DNA of 36,825 nucleotides from Chlorobium sp. (GTDB lineage Bacteria > Bacteroidota > Chlorobiia > Chlorobiales > Chlorobiaceae), in the NCBI GenBank assembly GCA_028277485.1, contig JANQGE010000019.1:1-36825 (forward strand), in the 5' to 3' direction. This document shows positions 1 through 7,623 of this stretch, in pieces. The first letter of the stretch is position 1; each line of letters opens with the position of its first letter. The position numbers and the translations under genes were made by a program. The notes under the pieces are model-generated. The model did not search any database. It saw only the letters and a list, made by a program, of their open reading frames with translations, and was not told where the DNA came from.

Positions 1-132
1 GTAAAAAAAAGGAGTCAGGGAAAAGAAAAGATCGATTCCCGATCCCGATAGCGACGGCGAACCCCGAAAGAAGAACAATCGGGGGTCGGGTGTTTGAACT
101 CTCATGAATTATTCAGGTTAGGATTTGAAAGC

Positions 133-1398
133 ATGAAATCAGAGTTGTACATAGCACGCAGATTTGCTTTTAAACCTCGTTCTTCATCAAGGCCGACGTT
201 TATTGTTTTTATCGCGGTGGCCGGGATCGCTTTGGGAACGGCGGCGCTGATTCTGACGCTTTCGATTGTGAAAGGTTTTTCTTCGCAGATTGAAAACAAG
301 CTCATCGGGTTCAGCTCTCATTTCCAGATCCGGCAGGCCGAGGGACGCCTTTTTTTCCCTCTCCCGGCGGATACCGCCCGCCTGGGGGGGCTGGACAATG
401 TTTTTTCCATTCAGCCTTTCATGGAAAAAAACATTGTCTTGCAAAGCCGCGGAGATGACGGGGAGCTGATACAGCCGGCGATGCTTAAGGGCATTCCCGG
501 AGAAAGCTTTCCTGCTTTTCTGAAAGAGAGCATCGTCGAAGGAGGGTGGTTCAGCGGCGAAGACCCTGCTTCGATGTACATTCTTGTCGGCAAACCGCTT
601 GCGCAATCCCTGCAGCTTTCTCCCGGCAGCAGAGTTATGATAATCAGTGCCGCAAACGGGTCATCAGGGAATCTGATCAAACCTACGGATAACATCGTTG
701 ACCTTCTTTCCACCATGGATCTCGAACTTGCAACAGTCAGCGGCATTTATGAAACCGGGCTCAACGAGGGTTTCGACGATTATATGGTTATCACGGACCT
801 TGCCGTCATGCAGCACCTTTTCCATGCCGGCAAAGCCCGTATCAGCGGTTACGAGGTTATGGTACACGATATCGAACAGCTTGATGCTGCTGCCATGGAT
901 GCGGTTGGCACTCTTGGTTATCCTTTCTACGGTTATACGGTTTACGAGCGCTACAACAATCTTTTCGAGTGGCTGAAACTCCAGCAGAACATAACCCCGC
1001 TTCTGATCATAACTATCACGGTTGTAGCGGTTTTCAATATTGTCTCGACCCTGCTCGTGCTGATAATCGAAAAAACCAAAGAGATCGGCATGCTGGGTGC
1101 ATTGGGGCTTGCGCCGGGAAAGATCAGCGGCATTTTCCTTTCCCAGGCATTCCTGATTGCATTGGTGGGCATTCTTGCCGGAAACCTGCTTGCCTTCGGC
1201 TTTTCAATGTTCGAACTCCATTTTCAGCTGATAACGCTTCCACAAAAAAATTATTTCATCAAACATGTTCCTATCCAGATAGAGCTGCTTGACTACCTTG
1301 TGGTTTCATGCGTTGTCGGTGTATTGACTCTTTTGTTTGCATTTGTTCCGGCAAGGGTGGCGGCGGCTTTGAAGCCGGGCACCGCGCTGTTGACATGA
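133..1398 (+). CDS. LolC/LolE-type ABC transporter permease (FtsX family), first of a pair
   Basis: Inner-membrane permease of the kind that, with an ATPase such as LolD, extracts lipoproteins from the inner membrane for delivery to the outer membrane. The 421-residue protein has the family architecture: one membrane segment near residues 23-45, a large periplasmic domain, then three membrane segments near 286-310, 330-357 and 388-412. The C-terminal part carries the FtsX-like stretch EIGMLGALGL. The ATG at 133 was chosen because the frame otherwise opens only with a TTG at 94, and MKSELYIARRFAF is the usual start of this family. The next gene begins 15 bases after the stop and encodes a second permease, so the two probably form a heterodimer. 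No LolD-like ATPase gene adjoins them. The family also contains permeases with other substrates, so the lipoprotein role is inferred. Confidence 0.85.
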   Translation: MKSELYIARRFAFKPRSSSRPTFIVFIAVAGIALGTAALILTLSIVKGFSSQIENKLIGFSSHFQIRQAEGRLFFPLPADTARLGGLDNVFSIQPFMEKNIVLQSRGDDGELIQPAMLKGIPGESFPAFLKESIVEGGWFSGEDPASMYILVGKPLAQSLQLSPGSRVMIISAANGSSGNLIKPTDNIVDLLSTMDLELATVSGIYETGLNEGFDDYMVITDLAVMQHLFHAGKARISGYEVMVHDIEQLDAAAMDAVGTLGYPFYGYTVYERYNNLFEWLKLQQNITPLLIITITVVAVFNIVSTLLVLIIEKTKEIGMLGALGLAPGKISGIFLSQAFLIALVGILAGNLLAFGFSMFELHFQLITLPQKNYFIKHVPIQIELLDYLVVSCVVGVLTLLFAFVPARVAAALKPGTALLT

Positions 1399-1413
1399 TA
1401 ATTAAGAATACCA

Positions 1414-2673
1414 ATGCGTTTTTCTCCAGGTATGTGGATAGCCCAGAGGTACAGTTTTGCCAGAAAACGGTTCAGGGTCATCAACATCATATCGGCAATC
1501 AGCCTGACGGGGATTATCCTCGGTGTCAGCACTCTGCTTATTGTCATGAGTGTGCTCAACGGCTTTCAGCAGCTCGCCTGGGATCTCTTTGTCACGGTTG
1601 AGAGTCCGGCACAGATTCTGCCCGCTAAGGGAAAACACATGAAGGTGCCTGATTCCCTTCTTGCACGGGTTGCCGCGATCAAGGGGGTGACATCAGCGGA
1701 ACCTTTTGCAGAAGGCGCGGCTATTCTGTCCGGCGAGGAAAGCGGTGAACTCGTGATGATAAAGGGGATTACCAAAAGCGCACATGACCGGCTGACACAA
1801 CAGGCCGGCAGGGAAGAGCCTTTCTTTACGAGTGAAACGGTTTCGGTGGGAGAGATGCTGGCCTACAAGGCAAGTCTTGCGCCAACACAGCAGGTGAGGA
1901 TTTTCAGCCCAGAGCTCATATCCCTTGGATTGCAGTCCCTTTCTCAGCCATACCTTCTGCCTGCCTTGACATTTCCTGTTGTGCAGGTCGGGTCGGTTTT
2001 TTCCCTGCAGCGTATTTTCAATGATCACTATGTGCTGACATCGAGAGAAATGGCAAGAAAGATCCTGCTTCAGAAAGAGAATCTTTATTCGGGTATCGAT
2101 GTAAGGGGTAGCGATGACCGTTCTACGCATGCCGCTCTCATTCGAAATCTGCGTTCCTGGATTCAGGAAAACAAACTGGAAGATACTTATGTTATCCGGC
2201 CTCTGGAGGAAAAATACCGGGATATTTTCGGTGTGATGGAGATTGAAAAATGGGTGAGTTTCAGCGTGCTTATGCTGGTAATAGTTGTGGCTGCACTAAG
2301 CCTTACCGGCTCTCTTACCATGACCGCTATCGACAAGCGGAAAGAACTGTTTTACCTGCGCTGCCTCGGGCTTGAAAAACCGCAGTTTCTGATGGTCTTT
2401 ATCATGGAAGGGGGAATGATCGGCTTTGCCGGCACATTGATAGGTGCTGCGGCAGCATGGGCGATATGTTTCATCCAGGATATCTACGGGGTAGTGGAAC
2501 TTCCATCCAAAAGTGCTTTCATCATCGAAGCTTACCCTGTAAGCATGCAGATTTCCGATTTTCTGATTGTCTCCGGGACAACCGTGGTGATTTCTCTGCT
2601 GGTCAGCCTCTATCCGGCATTCAAGGCAGCGGGTATTGCCAGCAGCAAAAACCTGGCAGACAAGGCCAATTAG
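1414..2673 (+). CDS. LolC/LolE-type ABC transporter permease (FtsX family), second of a pair
   Basis: Partner permease of the preceding gene, 419 residues with the same architecture. The first membrane segment is near residues 24-51, followed by a periplasmic domain, and the C-terminal FtsX block has segments near 281-303, 329-355 and 380-405. The N-terminal motif WIAQRYSFARKRFRVINIIS is typical of LolC/E proteins, where the two subunits resemble each other. The ATG at 1414 lies 15 bases after the previous stop, indicating one transcript. The likely job is ATP-driven release of outer-membrane lipoproteins; several lipoprotein genes and lgt occur in the same window, but they are not linked to it. 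Which subunit is LolC and which LolE cannot be decided here. Confidence 0.85.
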   Translation: MRFSPGMWIAQRYSFARKRFRVINIISAISLTGIILGVSTLLIVMSVLNGFQQLAWDLFVTVESPAQILPAKGKHMKVPDSLLARVAAIKGVTSAEPFAEGAAILSGEESGELVMIKGITKSAHDRLTQQAGREEPFFTSETVSVGEMLAYKASLAPTQQVRIFSPELISLGLQSLSQPYLLPALTFPVVQVGSVFSLQRIFNDHYVLTSREMARKILLQKENLYSGIDVRGSDDRSTHAALIRNLRSWIQENKLEDTYVIRPLEEKYRDIFGVMEIEKWVSFSVLMLVIVVAALSLTGSLTMTAIDKRKELFYLRCLGLEKPQFLMVFIMEGGMIGFAGTLIGAAAAWAICFIQDIYGVVELPSKSAFIIEAYPVSMQISDFLIVSGTTVVISLLVSLYPAFKAAGIASSKNLADKAN

Positions 2674-2681
2674 AAACCTCG

Positions 2682-2718
2682 CCGCTGTTAATTTGTTGCG
2701 CGACCCGAATACTTCGTT
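2682..2718 (+). repeat. Truncated MITE fragment next to an inverted full copy
   Basis: These bases match the left part of the window's short inverted-repeat element (compare 20104-20143). The match ends where a complete copy in the opposite orientation begins at 2719. The outermost left end is degraded. Confidence 0.6.
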
Positions 2719-2831
2719 GGGCACCTCTGTTTATTGTCATGAGCAGTTCACGTGCAAGGCGAACGGAGCCCAAAAACCCCTTTCTATCCGATCAACGAAG
2801 CAATTGAAGCGCGGAATGAACAGAGGTGCCC
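2719..2831 (-). repeat. MITE-like element, 113 bp, inverted orientation
   Basis: It begins GGGCACCTCTGTTTATT and ends with the complementary AATGAACAGAGGTGCCC. The interior matches the copies at 5296 and 17339 when read on the minus strand. It lies in the gap between the LolE-like gene and the end of rubredoxin, against the remains of another copy. Confidence 0.8.
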
Positions 2832-2885
2832 TATGGTTGCAAAGTGCTGTGGTTCCAAAAGCAAGCAGCCGCTTGCAGGAAGCGC

Positions 2886-3050
2886 TTATTCCTCGACTTT
2901 TTCAAAAAATTCCTTTTCGACACCACATACGGGGCATACCCAGTCATCCGGAATATCCTCAAAAGGCGTTCCGGGCTCGATACCGTTATCCGGGTCACCG
3001 TATTCAGGGTCATAAATGTAGCCGCAAGGCTCGCATTTCCATTTATCCAT
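2886..3050 (-). CDS. Rubredoxin
   Basis: A 54-residue iron-only electron carrier. The four cysteines that bind the single iron are C6, C9, C39 and C42, in CEPCGY and CPVCGV, with the usual aromatic and acidic residues between them (YIYDPEYGDP). This is the standard rubredoxin length and spacing. The ATG at 3050 is preceded by AAGGAGATATCAGCT, a strong ribosome binding site; a longer in-frame opening upstream lacks one. Rubredoxins in green sulfur bacteria act in soluble electron transfer and oxygen or peroxide detoxification. Nothing nearby shows which partner this one uses. It appears monocistronic. Confidence 0.95.
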   Translation of the reverse strand: MDKWKCEPCGYIYDPEYGDPDNGIEPGTPFEDIPDDWVCPVCGVEKEFFEKVEE

Positions 3051-3193
3051 AGCTGATATCTCCTTTTTATCATGTTGTGAGGAAATGGCACATATTGCAA
3101 AGAACATCTTCCATAACCTTCATTATGGATTCAATCATTTTTACAAGAAGTTATTCTGTAAAAACGGTTTGAAAAGCAAAAAGTTCATTTCCG

Positions 3194-3655
3194 CTACGAA
3201 AATAATTTCCTGAATACCACCATGCCGGATCGTATGAAACCGGATTTTTCATACAAATGATGTGCGACGATATTGTTACGATCGGTAAGAAGGGTAAAGC
3301 GTCCCAACCCCTTTTCTTCTGCAAGGTTGACCGCACGCTCCAGTAACAGGTTTCCGATGCCTTTTGCGCGGTACGCCGGGTCGACGATCATGTCCTCCAG
3401 CAGGGCAACCTTTTTTCCAAGAGCGGTGCTGATCGTGTAAAGCAGGATAACCATGCCGGCAATAAACCTGCTGTTTTTCTCTTCACAGACCAGAACAATC
3501 CCGGAGGAAGGGTTGCCGATGATCAGCTCCAGCCCTTTCTGCTGACATTCCGGGTCAGGGGAAAATTCAGCTTCCTTCTCGAACAGATATCCAAGAAGTT
3601 CGCAGCACCGGCCGATATCGTCCGGAGTTGCAGGACGAATAGCCATGTTCATCAT
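3194..3655 (-). CDS. GNAT-family N-acetyltransferase
   Basis: Predicted acetyl-CoA-dependent acyltransferase of about 153 residues. The acetyl-CoA binding motif A is visible as DPAYRAKGIGNLLLERA (R-x-x-G-x-G), followed by the helix and strand typical of the fold (GLGRFTLLTDRNN) and the C-terminal LYEKSGF turn common in GNAT proteins. The ATG at 3655 was chosen because GGAAAA lies just upstream; the frame can also open at a GTG at 3679, but that lies inside the adjacent repeat. ATGs at 3652 and 3646 are alternatives. The substrate cannot be told: proteins with this pattern include amino-acid, polyamine and ribosomal-protein acetylases. Its 5' end abuts a repeat element, so its promoter may lie within or beyond that element. 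Confidence 0.85.
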   Translation of the reverse strand: MMNMAIRPATPDDIGRCCELLGYLFEKEAEFSPDPECQQKGLELIIGNPSSGIVLVCEEKNSRFIAGMVILLYTISTALGKKVALLEDMIVDPAYRAKGIGNLLLERAVNLAEEKGLGRFTLLTDRNNIVAHHLYEKSGFIRSGMVVFRKLFS

Positions 3656-3673
3656 GTTGTTTTCCAGTATTGT

Positions 3674-3815
3674 GGGCACCTCTATTAATTTGTTACGCGC
3701 CCTGATTTCTTCGTTGGGCAGTGCTCGAAATCCTCATGTACTCTCATGTACACTCCGGTTTCTGTGCTCTGTCCGCCTTGAACTCAGGTCGCTCACGACA
3801 ATTAATAGAGGTGCC
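3674..3815 (+). repeat. MITE-like element, long-core variant, 142 bp
   Basis: Ends GGGCACCTCTATTAATT and AATTAATAGAGGTGCC are near-perfect inverted repeats. The interior differs from the 114-bp form by a longer core beginning GCTCGAAATCCTCATGTAC, also present at about 22780 and 36777. It fills most of the 334-base gap between the divergent GNAT and lipocalin genes. I see nothing else definite in that gap. Confidence 0.8.
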
Positions 3816-3989
3816 TTATGTTAGCAGTAACAGGACGCCGCCTATAGTGAACCAGTCAAAATATAACTCTATCCTAAACTGAGCGTTTCAACAAAAGCTC
3901 AATAATAGTAAGTTTATTGAAAACAATCTGCTATAACGTATTTATAGTGAGATTATTCCTCACCTGTCGGATGAAAGTGAAAATTGTCT

Positions 3990-4475
3990 ATGTTAAAAAA
4001 GATATTCGGTAAAAAAACAGTCGCCAGAGAACCATCGACCGTTGCGTCGGTGGATGTCGTCAGATATTGCGGCACATGGTATGAGATCGCTTCTTACTCT
4101 CCTAAAGAAGAAAGGGGCTGCATAAAGACAAAAGCGGAATACACCCTGAACAAAAAAGGCTACATTGATGTCCGCAACTCCTGCCGGAGAAAAGGGCGGG
4201 AGAAGTCTGTCAAGGCAAAGGCGCATTCTGTTCCGGACAGCGGGAACGCCAAGCTCAAGGTACAATTTTCAAGGTTTTTCAAGGGTGATTACTGGGTTGT
4301 TGATCTCGCTGAAGATTATTCCTGGGCTGCTGTATCGACTCCGACATCGAGAAGCCTGTGGATTCTGAGCCGTACTCCCTACATGGAAGAATCGGTTTAT
4401 GATGAAGTCATTGAAAAGCTTAACGGTAAGGGTTTTGATACGGTTCGTCTGGTAAAGACCGATCAGCGGGGTTAG
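3990..4475 (+). CDS. Lipocalin family protein (Blc-like)
   Basis: A 161-residue protein with the lipocalin first-strand signature RYCGTWYEIAS (G-x-W-Y), the GCIKTKAEYTL stretch of bacterial Blc proteins, and a later strand ending in WILSRTPYM. Lipocalins form a beta-barrel that binds small hydrophobic ligands; bacterial Blc proteins are associated with membrane lipid handling. Unlike classical Blc there is no signal peptide or lipobox. The N-terminus is short and basic (MLKKIFGKK), so the protein may be cytoplasmic or only peripherally attached. The ATG at 3990 is used; an in-frame TTG six bases upstream is the only alternative. It stands alone between a repeat element and the next gene. Confidence 0.8.
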   Translation: MLKKIFGKKTVAREPSTVASVDVVRYCGTWYEIASYSPKEERGCIKTKAEYTLNKKGYIDVRNSCRRKGREKSVKAKAHSVPDSGNAKLKVQFSRFFKGDYWVVDLAEDYSWAAVSTPTSRSLWILSRTPYMEESVYDEVIEKLNGKGFDTVRLVKTDQRG

Positions 4476-4570
4476 TTCCTGTGTAATGTGCGGTCAGGTA
4501 GGGATAAAAGACTGTAAAATGCTTACATTGGGGTCACCTGGTGCTGCAGAATTCTGAATCCTGGACCTGT

Positions 4571-5209
4571 ATGGACGCGTTCTGGCTTTCCTTTGCAATG
4601 ATGTTTGTTGCCGAACTGGGCGATAAATCACAGCTTCTTGCCCTGACTCTTGCCGCCTGCTTCAACGCGAGGGTTGTGTTGTGGGGAATTTTCTGCTCGA
4701 CTCTCGTGGTACATGTGTTCTCGGCGGCAGCCGGGTGGTATGTGGGGGAGCTGCTGCCAGCCGACTGGGTTATGTTTATGGCGGGTATCTCCTTCATCGT
4801 TTACGGTTTCTGGACCCTGCGGGGGGACGGCCTCAATGGCGGTGACAAGTCCTGCAAACCAACGATTCATCCTTTCTGGCTTGTGTTCAGCACATTCTTT
4901 GTTGCAGAGCTGGGGGATAAAACCATGCTGAGCACGCTTTCCCTCGCAACCACATATCCGTTTGTAGCCGTCTGGATAGGTGCTACGCTGGGCATGGTCC
5001 TCTCCGATGCGCTGGCTATCGCCGTGGGGAAAATACTCGGGAAACAATTTTCCGAAAGCATCGTCAAGATTGTGGCGGGCATTGTTTTCTTTGCTTTTGG
5101 AGCATTGAGCATGTATGGAGGCGGAACGGCGTTCGGTCTTCATATATGGGCCGCTGCCGTGCTGGTTATCGCTCTTGCCGGTTATTTCTTTCTCAGAAGG
5201 CCATCCTGA
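4571..5209 (+). CDS. GDT1/UPF0016-family cation (Mn2+/Ca2+) exporter
   Basis: An integral membrane protein of 212 residues made of two homologous halves. Each half carries the family motif E-x-G-D-K: VAELGDKSQ near the N-terminus and VAELGDKTM in the middle. These acidic residues are known to form the cation site in GDT1/TMEM165/MneA proteins, which export manganese or calcium. About six membrane segments are visible. The ATG at 4571 was chosen over a GTG at 4541 because it starts directly before the first hydrophobic helix. No manganese riboswitch was recognised in the short upstream region. Whether the ion is Mn2+ or Ca2+ is not determinable here; manganese is the commoner bacterial substrate. 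Confidence 0.85.
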   Translation: MDAFWLSFAMMFVAELGDKSQLLALTLAACFNARVVLWGIFCSTLVVHVFSAAAGWYVGELLPADWVMFMAGISFIVYGFWTLRGDGLNGGDKSCKPTIHPFWLVFSTFFVAELGDKTMLSTLSLATTYPFVAVWIGATLGMVLSDALAIAVGKILGKQFSESIVKIVAGIVFFAFGALSMYGGGTAFGLHIWAAAVLVIALAGYFFLRRPS

Positions 5210-5295
5210 CGAAAACACTACCGGTGCCAAACGCTTTTCAGGACATGCGGGGTTGGAGGCAGACCCGGCTTTTTGCTATCTTGTTTCAGACTTGA

Positions 5296-5409
5296 GGGCT
5301 CCTCTATTTATTTATTCCGCGCTTCAATTGCTTCGTTGAGCGGATAGGAGAAGGTTTCTGCGCTCCGTTCGCTTTGCACTTGAACCGCTAACAATTAATA
5401 AAGGTGCCC
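5296..5409 (+). repeat. MITE-like element, 114 bp, with 4-bp flanking duplication
   Basis: The ends are GGGCTCCTCTATTTATT and AATTAATAAAGGTGCCC. It is flanked on both sides by TTGA, consistent with a 4-bp target duplication. It occupies the gap between the GDT1-type gene and the FetA-like gene, which otherwise shows nothing recognisable. Confidence 0.8.
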
Positions 5410-5508
5410 TTGAGTACGAGGCATTGCATCGCCTAATCCCTTGCAAAGGATTATCTGCGATATAGTCACTTACTGCAATTACGGTTTACTCCTGTAGCGT
5501 AACAGCCT

Positions 5509-6177
5509 ATGCAGCCTTTGCTGGAAATTGAATCCCTCGGCTTTTCCTATGAAAAAGCTGTAACACCTGTTTTCAGTAAACTGGACCTCCTGGTCAATGA
5601 GGGAGAACTTGTGCTCATAAAAGGTGATTCCGGAACAGGAAAATCAACCCTGTTGCGTCTGATATGCCGGTTGCAGGCCTATGAAGAAGGCCGGATTCTT
5701 TTCAGGAGCAGGCCGGTGGAATCGATGGTTCCCGCCGAGCTTCGCCGTTCCATAATCTATGTTGCGCAAATCCCCTCGATCACTGATGCGAGCGTGAAAG
5801 ATAACCTGCTGTTTCCGTTTTCATTTACGGTCAACAGAGGCAGGACAGAACCTTCGGATAAACGGCTTTTGGAGATGCTCGAACAGTTTTATCTGCAGGA
5901 TATCGGTCTGCACCATCAGGCCATGAATCTTTCCGTCGGTCAGCAGCAGCGTGTTGCCCTGATGCGTGCATTGCTGCTTGATCCGGAAATTCTGCTGCTC
6001 GACGAACCGACATCCGCACTTGACGCAAGAAGCGCGTCCATGGTATTCACTATTATCGAGCATCTCAATGCAAGTCAGGGTAAAACAATCCTCATGGTAA
6101 CGCACAGCAACTATCTCCCGAACAATGCGGCTCCGGTCACCTATATGCTCGAAAACCGTAAACTTCGAAAAGCATGA
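5509..6177 (+). CDS. fetA: FetA (YbbL)-type ABC transporter ATP-binding protein
   Basis: ATPase subunit of an ABC transporter, 222 residues. It has Walker A GDSGTGKST at residues 39-47, a signature motif LSVGQQQR near residue 141, Walker B ILLLDEPTSALD near 160 and a switch histidine in VTHSN. Its stop overlaps the start of the next gene by four bases (ATGA), and that gene encodes an UPF0014 permease, the YbbM/FetB partner. In E. coli, FetAB lowers cytoplasmic iron and improves oxidative stress resistance, so iron export is the best inference. The pair matches in size and gene order. No Fur-like operator was recognised upstream, where a repeat element ends about 100 bases before the gene. Confidence 0.85.
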   Translation: MQPLLEIESLGFSYEKAVTPVFSKLDLLVNEGELVLIKGDSGTGKSTLLRLICRLQAYEEGRILFRSRPVESMVPAELRRSIIYVAQIPSITDASVKDNLLFPFSFTVNRGRTEPSDKRLLEMLEQFYLQDIGLHHQAMNLSVGQQQRVALMRALLLDPEILLLDEPTSALDARSASMVFTIIEHLNASQGKTILMVTHSNYLPNNAAPVTYMLENRKLRKA

Positions 6178-6965
6178 GCCAGGTGGTTGAAATCGGTCTC
6201 TGGCAGCTGTTGCTTGGTTTGATCTTTATCCTGATCGCCCAGACAGCCTCTTTCGTGTATCATCTCGGGCTGAGCCGCGATATTACCGTGGGGACCGTCA
6301 GGACGTTCGCCCAGCTTTTTCTCATGGGCTACGCGCTGACCTTTATTTTTCGGCTGAACAACCTCTGGATCACCCTTGGAATCTTTGTCGTCATGGCGGT
6401 TTCAGCCTCGTTTATTGTCAAGGGGAGAGTAAAGGAAAGGCAGATACCGTATATGCTGCCGACTTTCCTCACCATGTTTGTCAGTTACTTCGTCACGGCC
6501 TTGTTTGTTTCCGGCCTCATCATCGGCGTGGCTCCCTGGTGGGAGCCCCGTTATTTTCTGCCGATAGGCGGAATGGTGATCGGCAATTCAATGTCCGCAT
6601 TGGCCATAGCGCTTGAACGGCTGTTCAGAGAGATGCGCCAGCAAAAAGACCTGATCGAAACAAAACTTTGTCTTGGGGCCAATTACAGGGAGGCAAGTTC
6701 GGAAATGTTCAAAAATGCGGTTACTGCCGGAATGATCCCTTCGATCAATGCGATGATGGGAGTGGGGCTGGTGTTTATTCCGGGAATGATGTCCGGTCAG
6801 ATCCTTGCAGGTGCAGACCCGCTTCAGGCAATTCGCTACCAGATCGTCATCATGCTCATGCTGGTCGGCTCAACCGCCGCAACGTCCATCATTGCGGTTT
6901 TGGTTGTCCGAAAACGGTGTTTCGGCAAAGGAGAGGAACTGCTGCTGTCAACAGCTAAACAGTGA
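6174..6965 (+). CDS. fetB: FetB (YbbM)-type ABC transporter permease, UPF0014 family
   Basis: A 263-residue inner-membrane permease with about seven hydrophobic segments. Family landmarks are the central GGMVIGNSMSALAIALERL and the following LCLGANYREAS and MIPSINAMMGVGLVFIPGMM, all hallmarks of UPF0014/YbbM. It overlaps the ATPase gene by four bases, so translation is coupled. Together they should form a complete exporter, by analogy the FetAB iron exporter. The overlap fixes the start at 6174. Confidence 0.88.
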   Translation: MSQVVEIGLWQLLLGLIFILIAQTASFVYHLGLSRDITVGTVRTFAQLFLMGYALTFIFRLNNLWITLGIFVVMAVSASFIVKGRVKERQIPYMLPTFLTMFVSYFVTALFVSGLIIGVAPWWEPRYFLPIGGMVIGNSMSALAIALERLFREMRQQKDLIETKLCLGANYREASSEMFKNAVTAGMIPSINAMMGVGLVFIPGMMSGQILAGADPLQAIRYQIVIMLMLVGSTAATSIIAVLVVRKRCFGKGEELLLSTAKQ

Positions 6966-7346
6966 CAAGTAACAAGTGACGAGTGACAAGGGGGGAATTG
7001 TCGATTCCCGATTCCCCCCGTGAAATCAAACCGGATATTTCACAGGGGAAATCGGGGTCACTATCGGAATCGAATGTATTTCTTTACGCAAAACTGCGGA
7101 GCGTGCAGCTTAAAAACTGTCGACTGTTTCAGGACGAGACAGGTTGAATGAACTCGATTGTGAGATAGCTTGTTAGCTGATTTATACATAGTATATAAAA
7201 TATATATGCACCTGTAATGCAGGGTGTATCAAAAAGTCGGATACGCTGTAAATTATTCTATAAAAACCTCTTGTTGTGCCGATAAGAGTCATAAAATCCG
7301 TATTTTTTTACAGCACATTATCTTGATAACAAAACTTCAACACGCC
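6966..7346. other. 381-base intergenic region with an imperfect hairpin
   Basis: It begins with a degenerate tandem of GTGAC/ACAAGT units after the fetB stop, then an imperfect hairpin at about 7013-7048 (CCCC..GTGAAAT pairing with ATTTCAC..GGGG) without a clear T-run. Further on is a very AT-rich stretch near 7180-7207 that could hold a promoter for the small ORF downstream. No gene is supported, although the frame of the downstream ORF is open back to a GTG at 7224. Confidence 0.4.
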
Positions 7347-7565
7347 ATGAGCGCGCAGCAAGAATGTCCTGAATGTCCCGGTAACGGCAAACTGAGCTGG
7401 CAGGAGCCTGCCGTAATCCAGCTGTGTCATGAGTCCGAGGTATCCGGAGTCTGTTTTGGCGGGTCAGGTATTGTGGGGGAATGTTTGTCAGGCAATAGTG
7501 CTCTCGGCAACTGTGACATTGGCAACAGTCCTGCCGATTTCTGTTTCGGGGGCAATGGGTTTTGA
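7347..7565 (+). CDS. Small cysteine-rich decapeptide-repeat protein, possible peptide precursor
   Basis: I do not recognise this 72-residue product. The N-terminal third holds CPECPGNGK, matching the C-x-x-C-x-G-x-G zinc motif once, and then KLSWQEPAVIQL, which has the W/Y-x-x-P spacing seen in leader regions of several ribosomally made peptide families. The C-terminal 40 residues are four decapeptide units, each with one cysteine at the fifth position: VSGVCFGGSG, IVGECLSGNS, ALGNCDIGNS, PADFCFGGNG. The repeat is degenerate at DNA level with a 30-base period, suggesting the reading frame has been selected. There is no Shine-Dalgarno before the ATG at 7347, but the in-frame GTG at 7224 is no better, and several genes here, such as aclB, also lack one. 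It converges on lgt, 58 bases away. It could still be a chance ORF. Confidence 0.45.
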   Translation: MSAQQECPECPGNGKLSWQEPAVIQLCHESEVSGVCFGGSGIVGECLSGNSALGNCDIGNSPADFCFGGNGF

Positions 7566-7623
7566 CAATGCTGATAAATACAGGCTTTCCAAGGGAACTG
7601 TCTTGACGCTTTCAAGGCCGCCT

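Noticed and set aside
2636..3056. Several plus-strand ORFs over 2636-3056
   Set aside because: They are made of MITE sequence and the reverse complement of rubredoxin.
4476..4570. A manganese riboswitch before the GDT1-type gene
   Set aside because: The gap is under 100 bases and shows no matching helices or conserved loop.
5318..5342. Compensatory changes in an internal stem of the MITEs (CGCCC/GGGCG versus CGCTT/GAGCG)
   Set aside because: One copy fits, but the copies at 2719, 17339 and 33613 break the pairing, so covariation is not supported.
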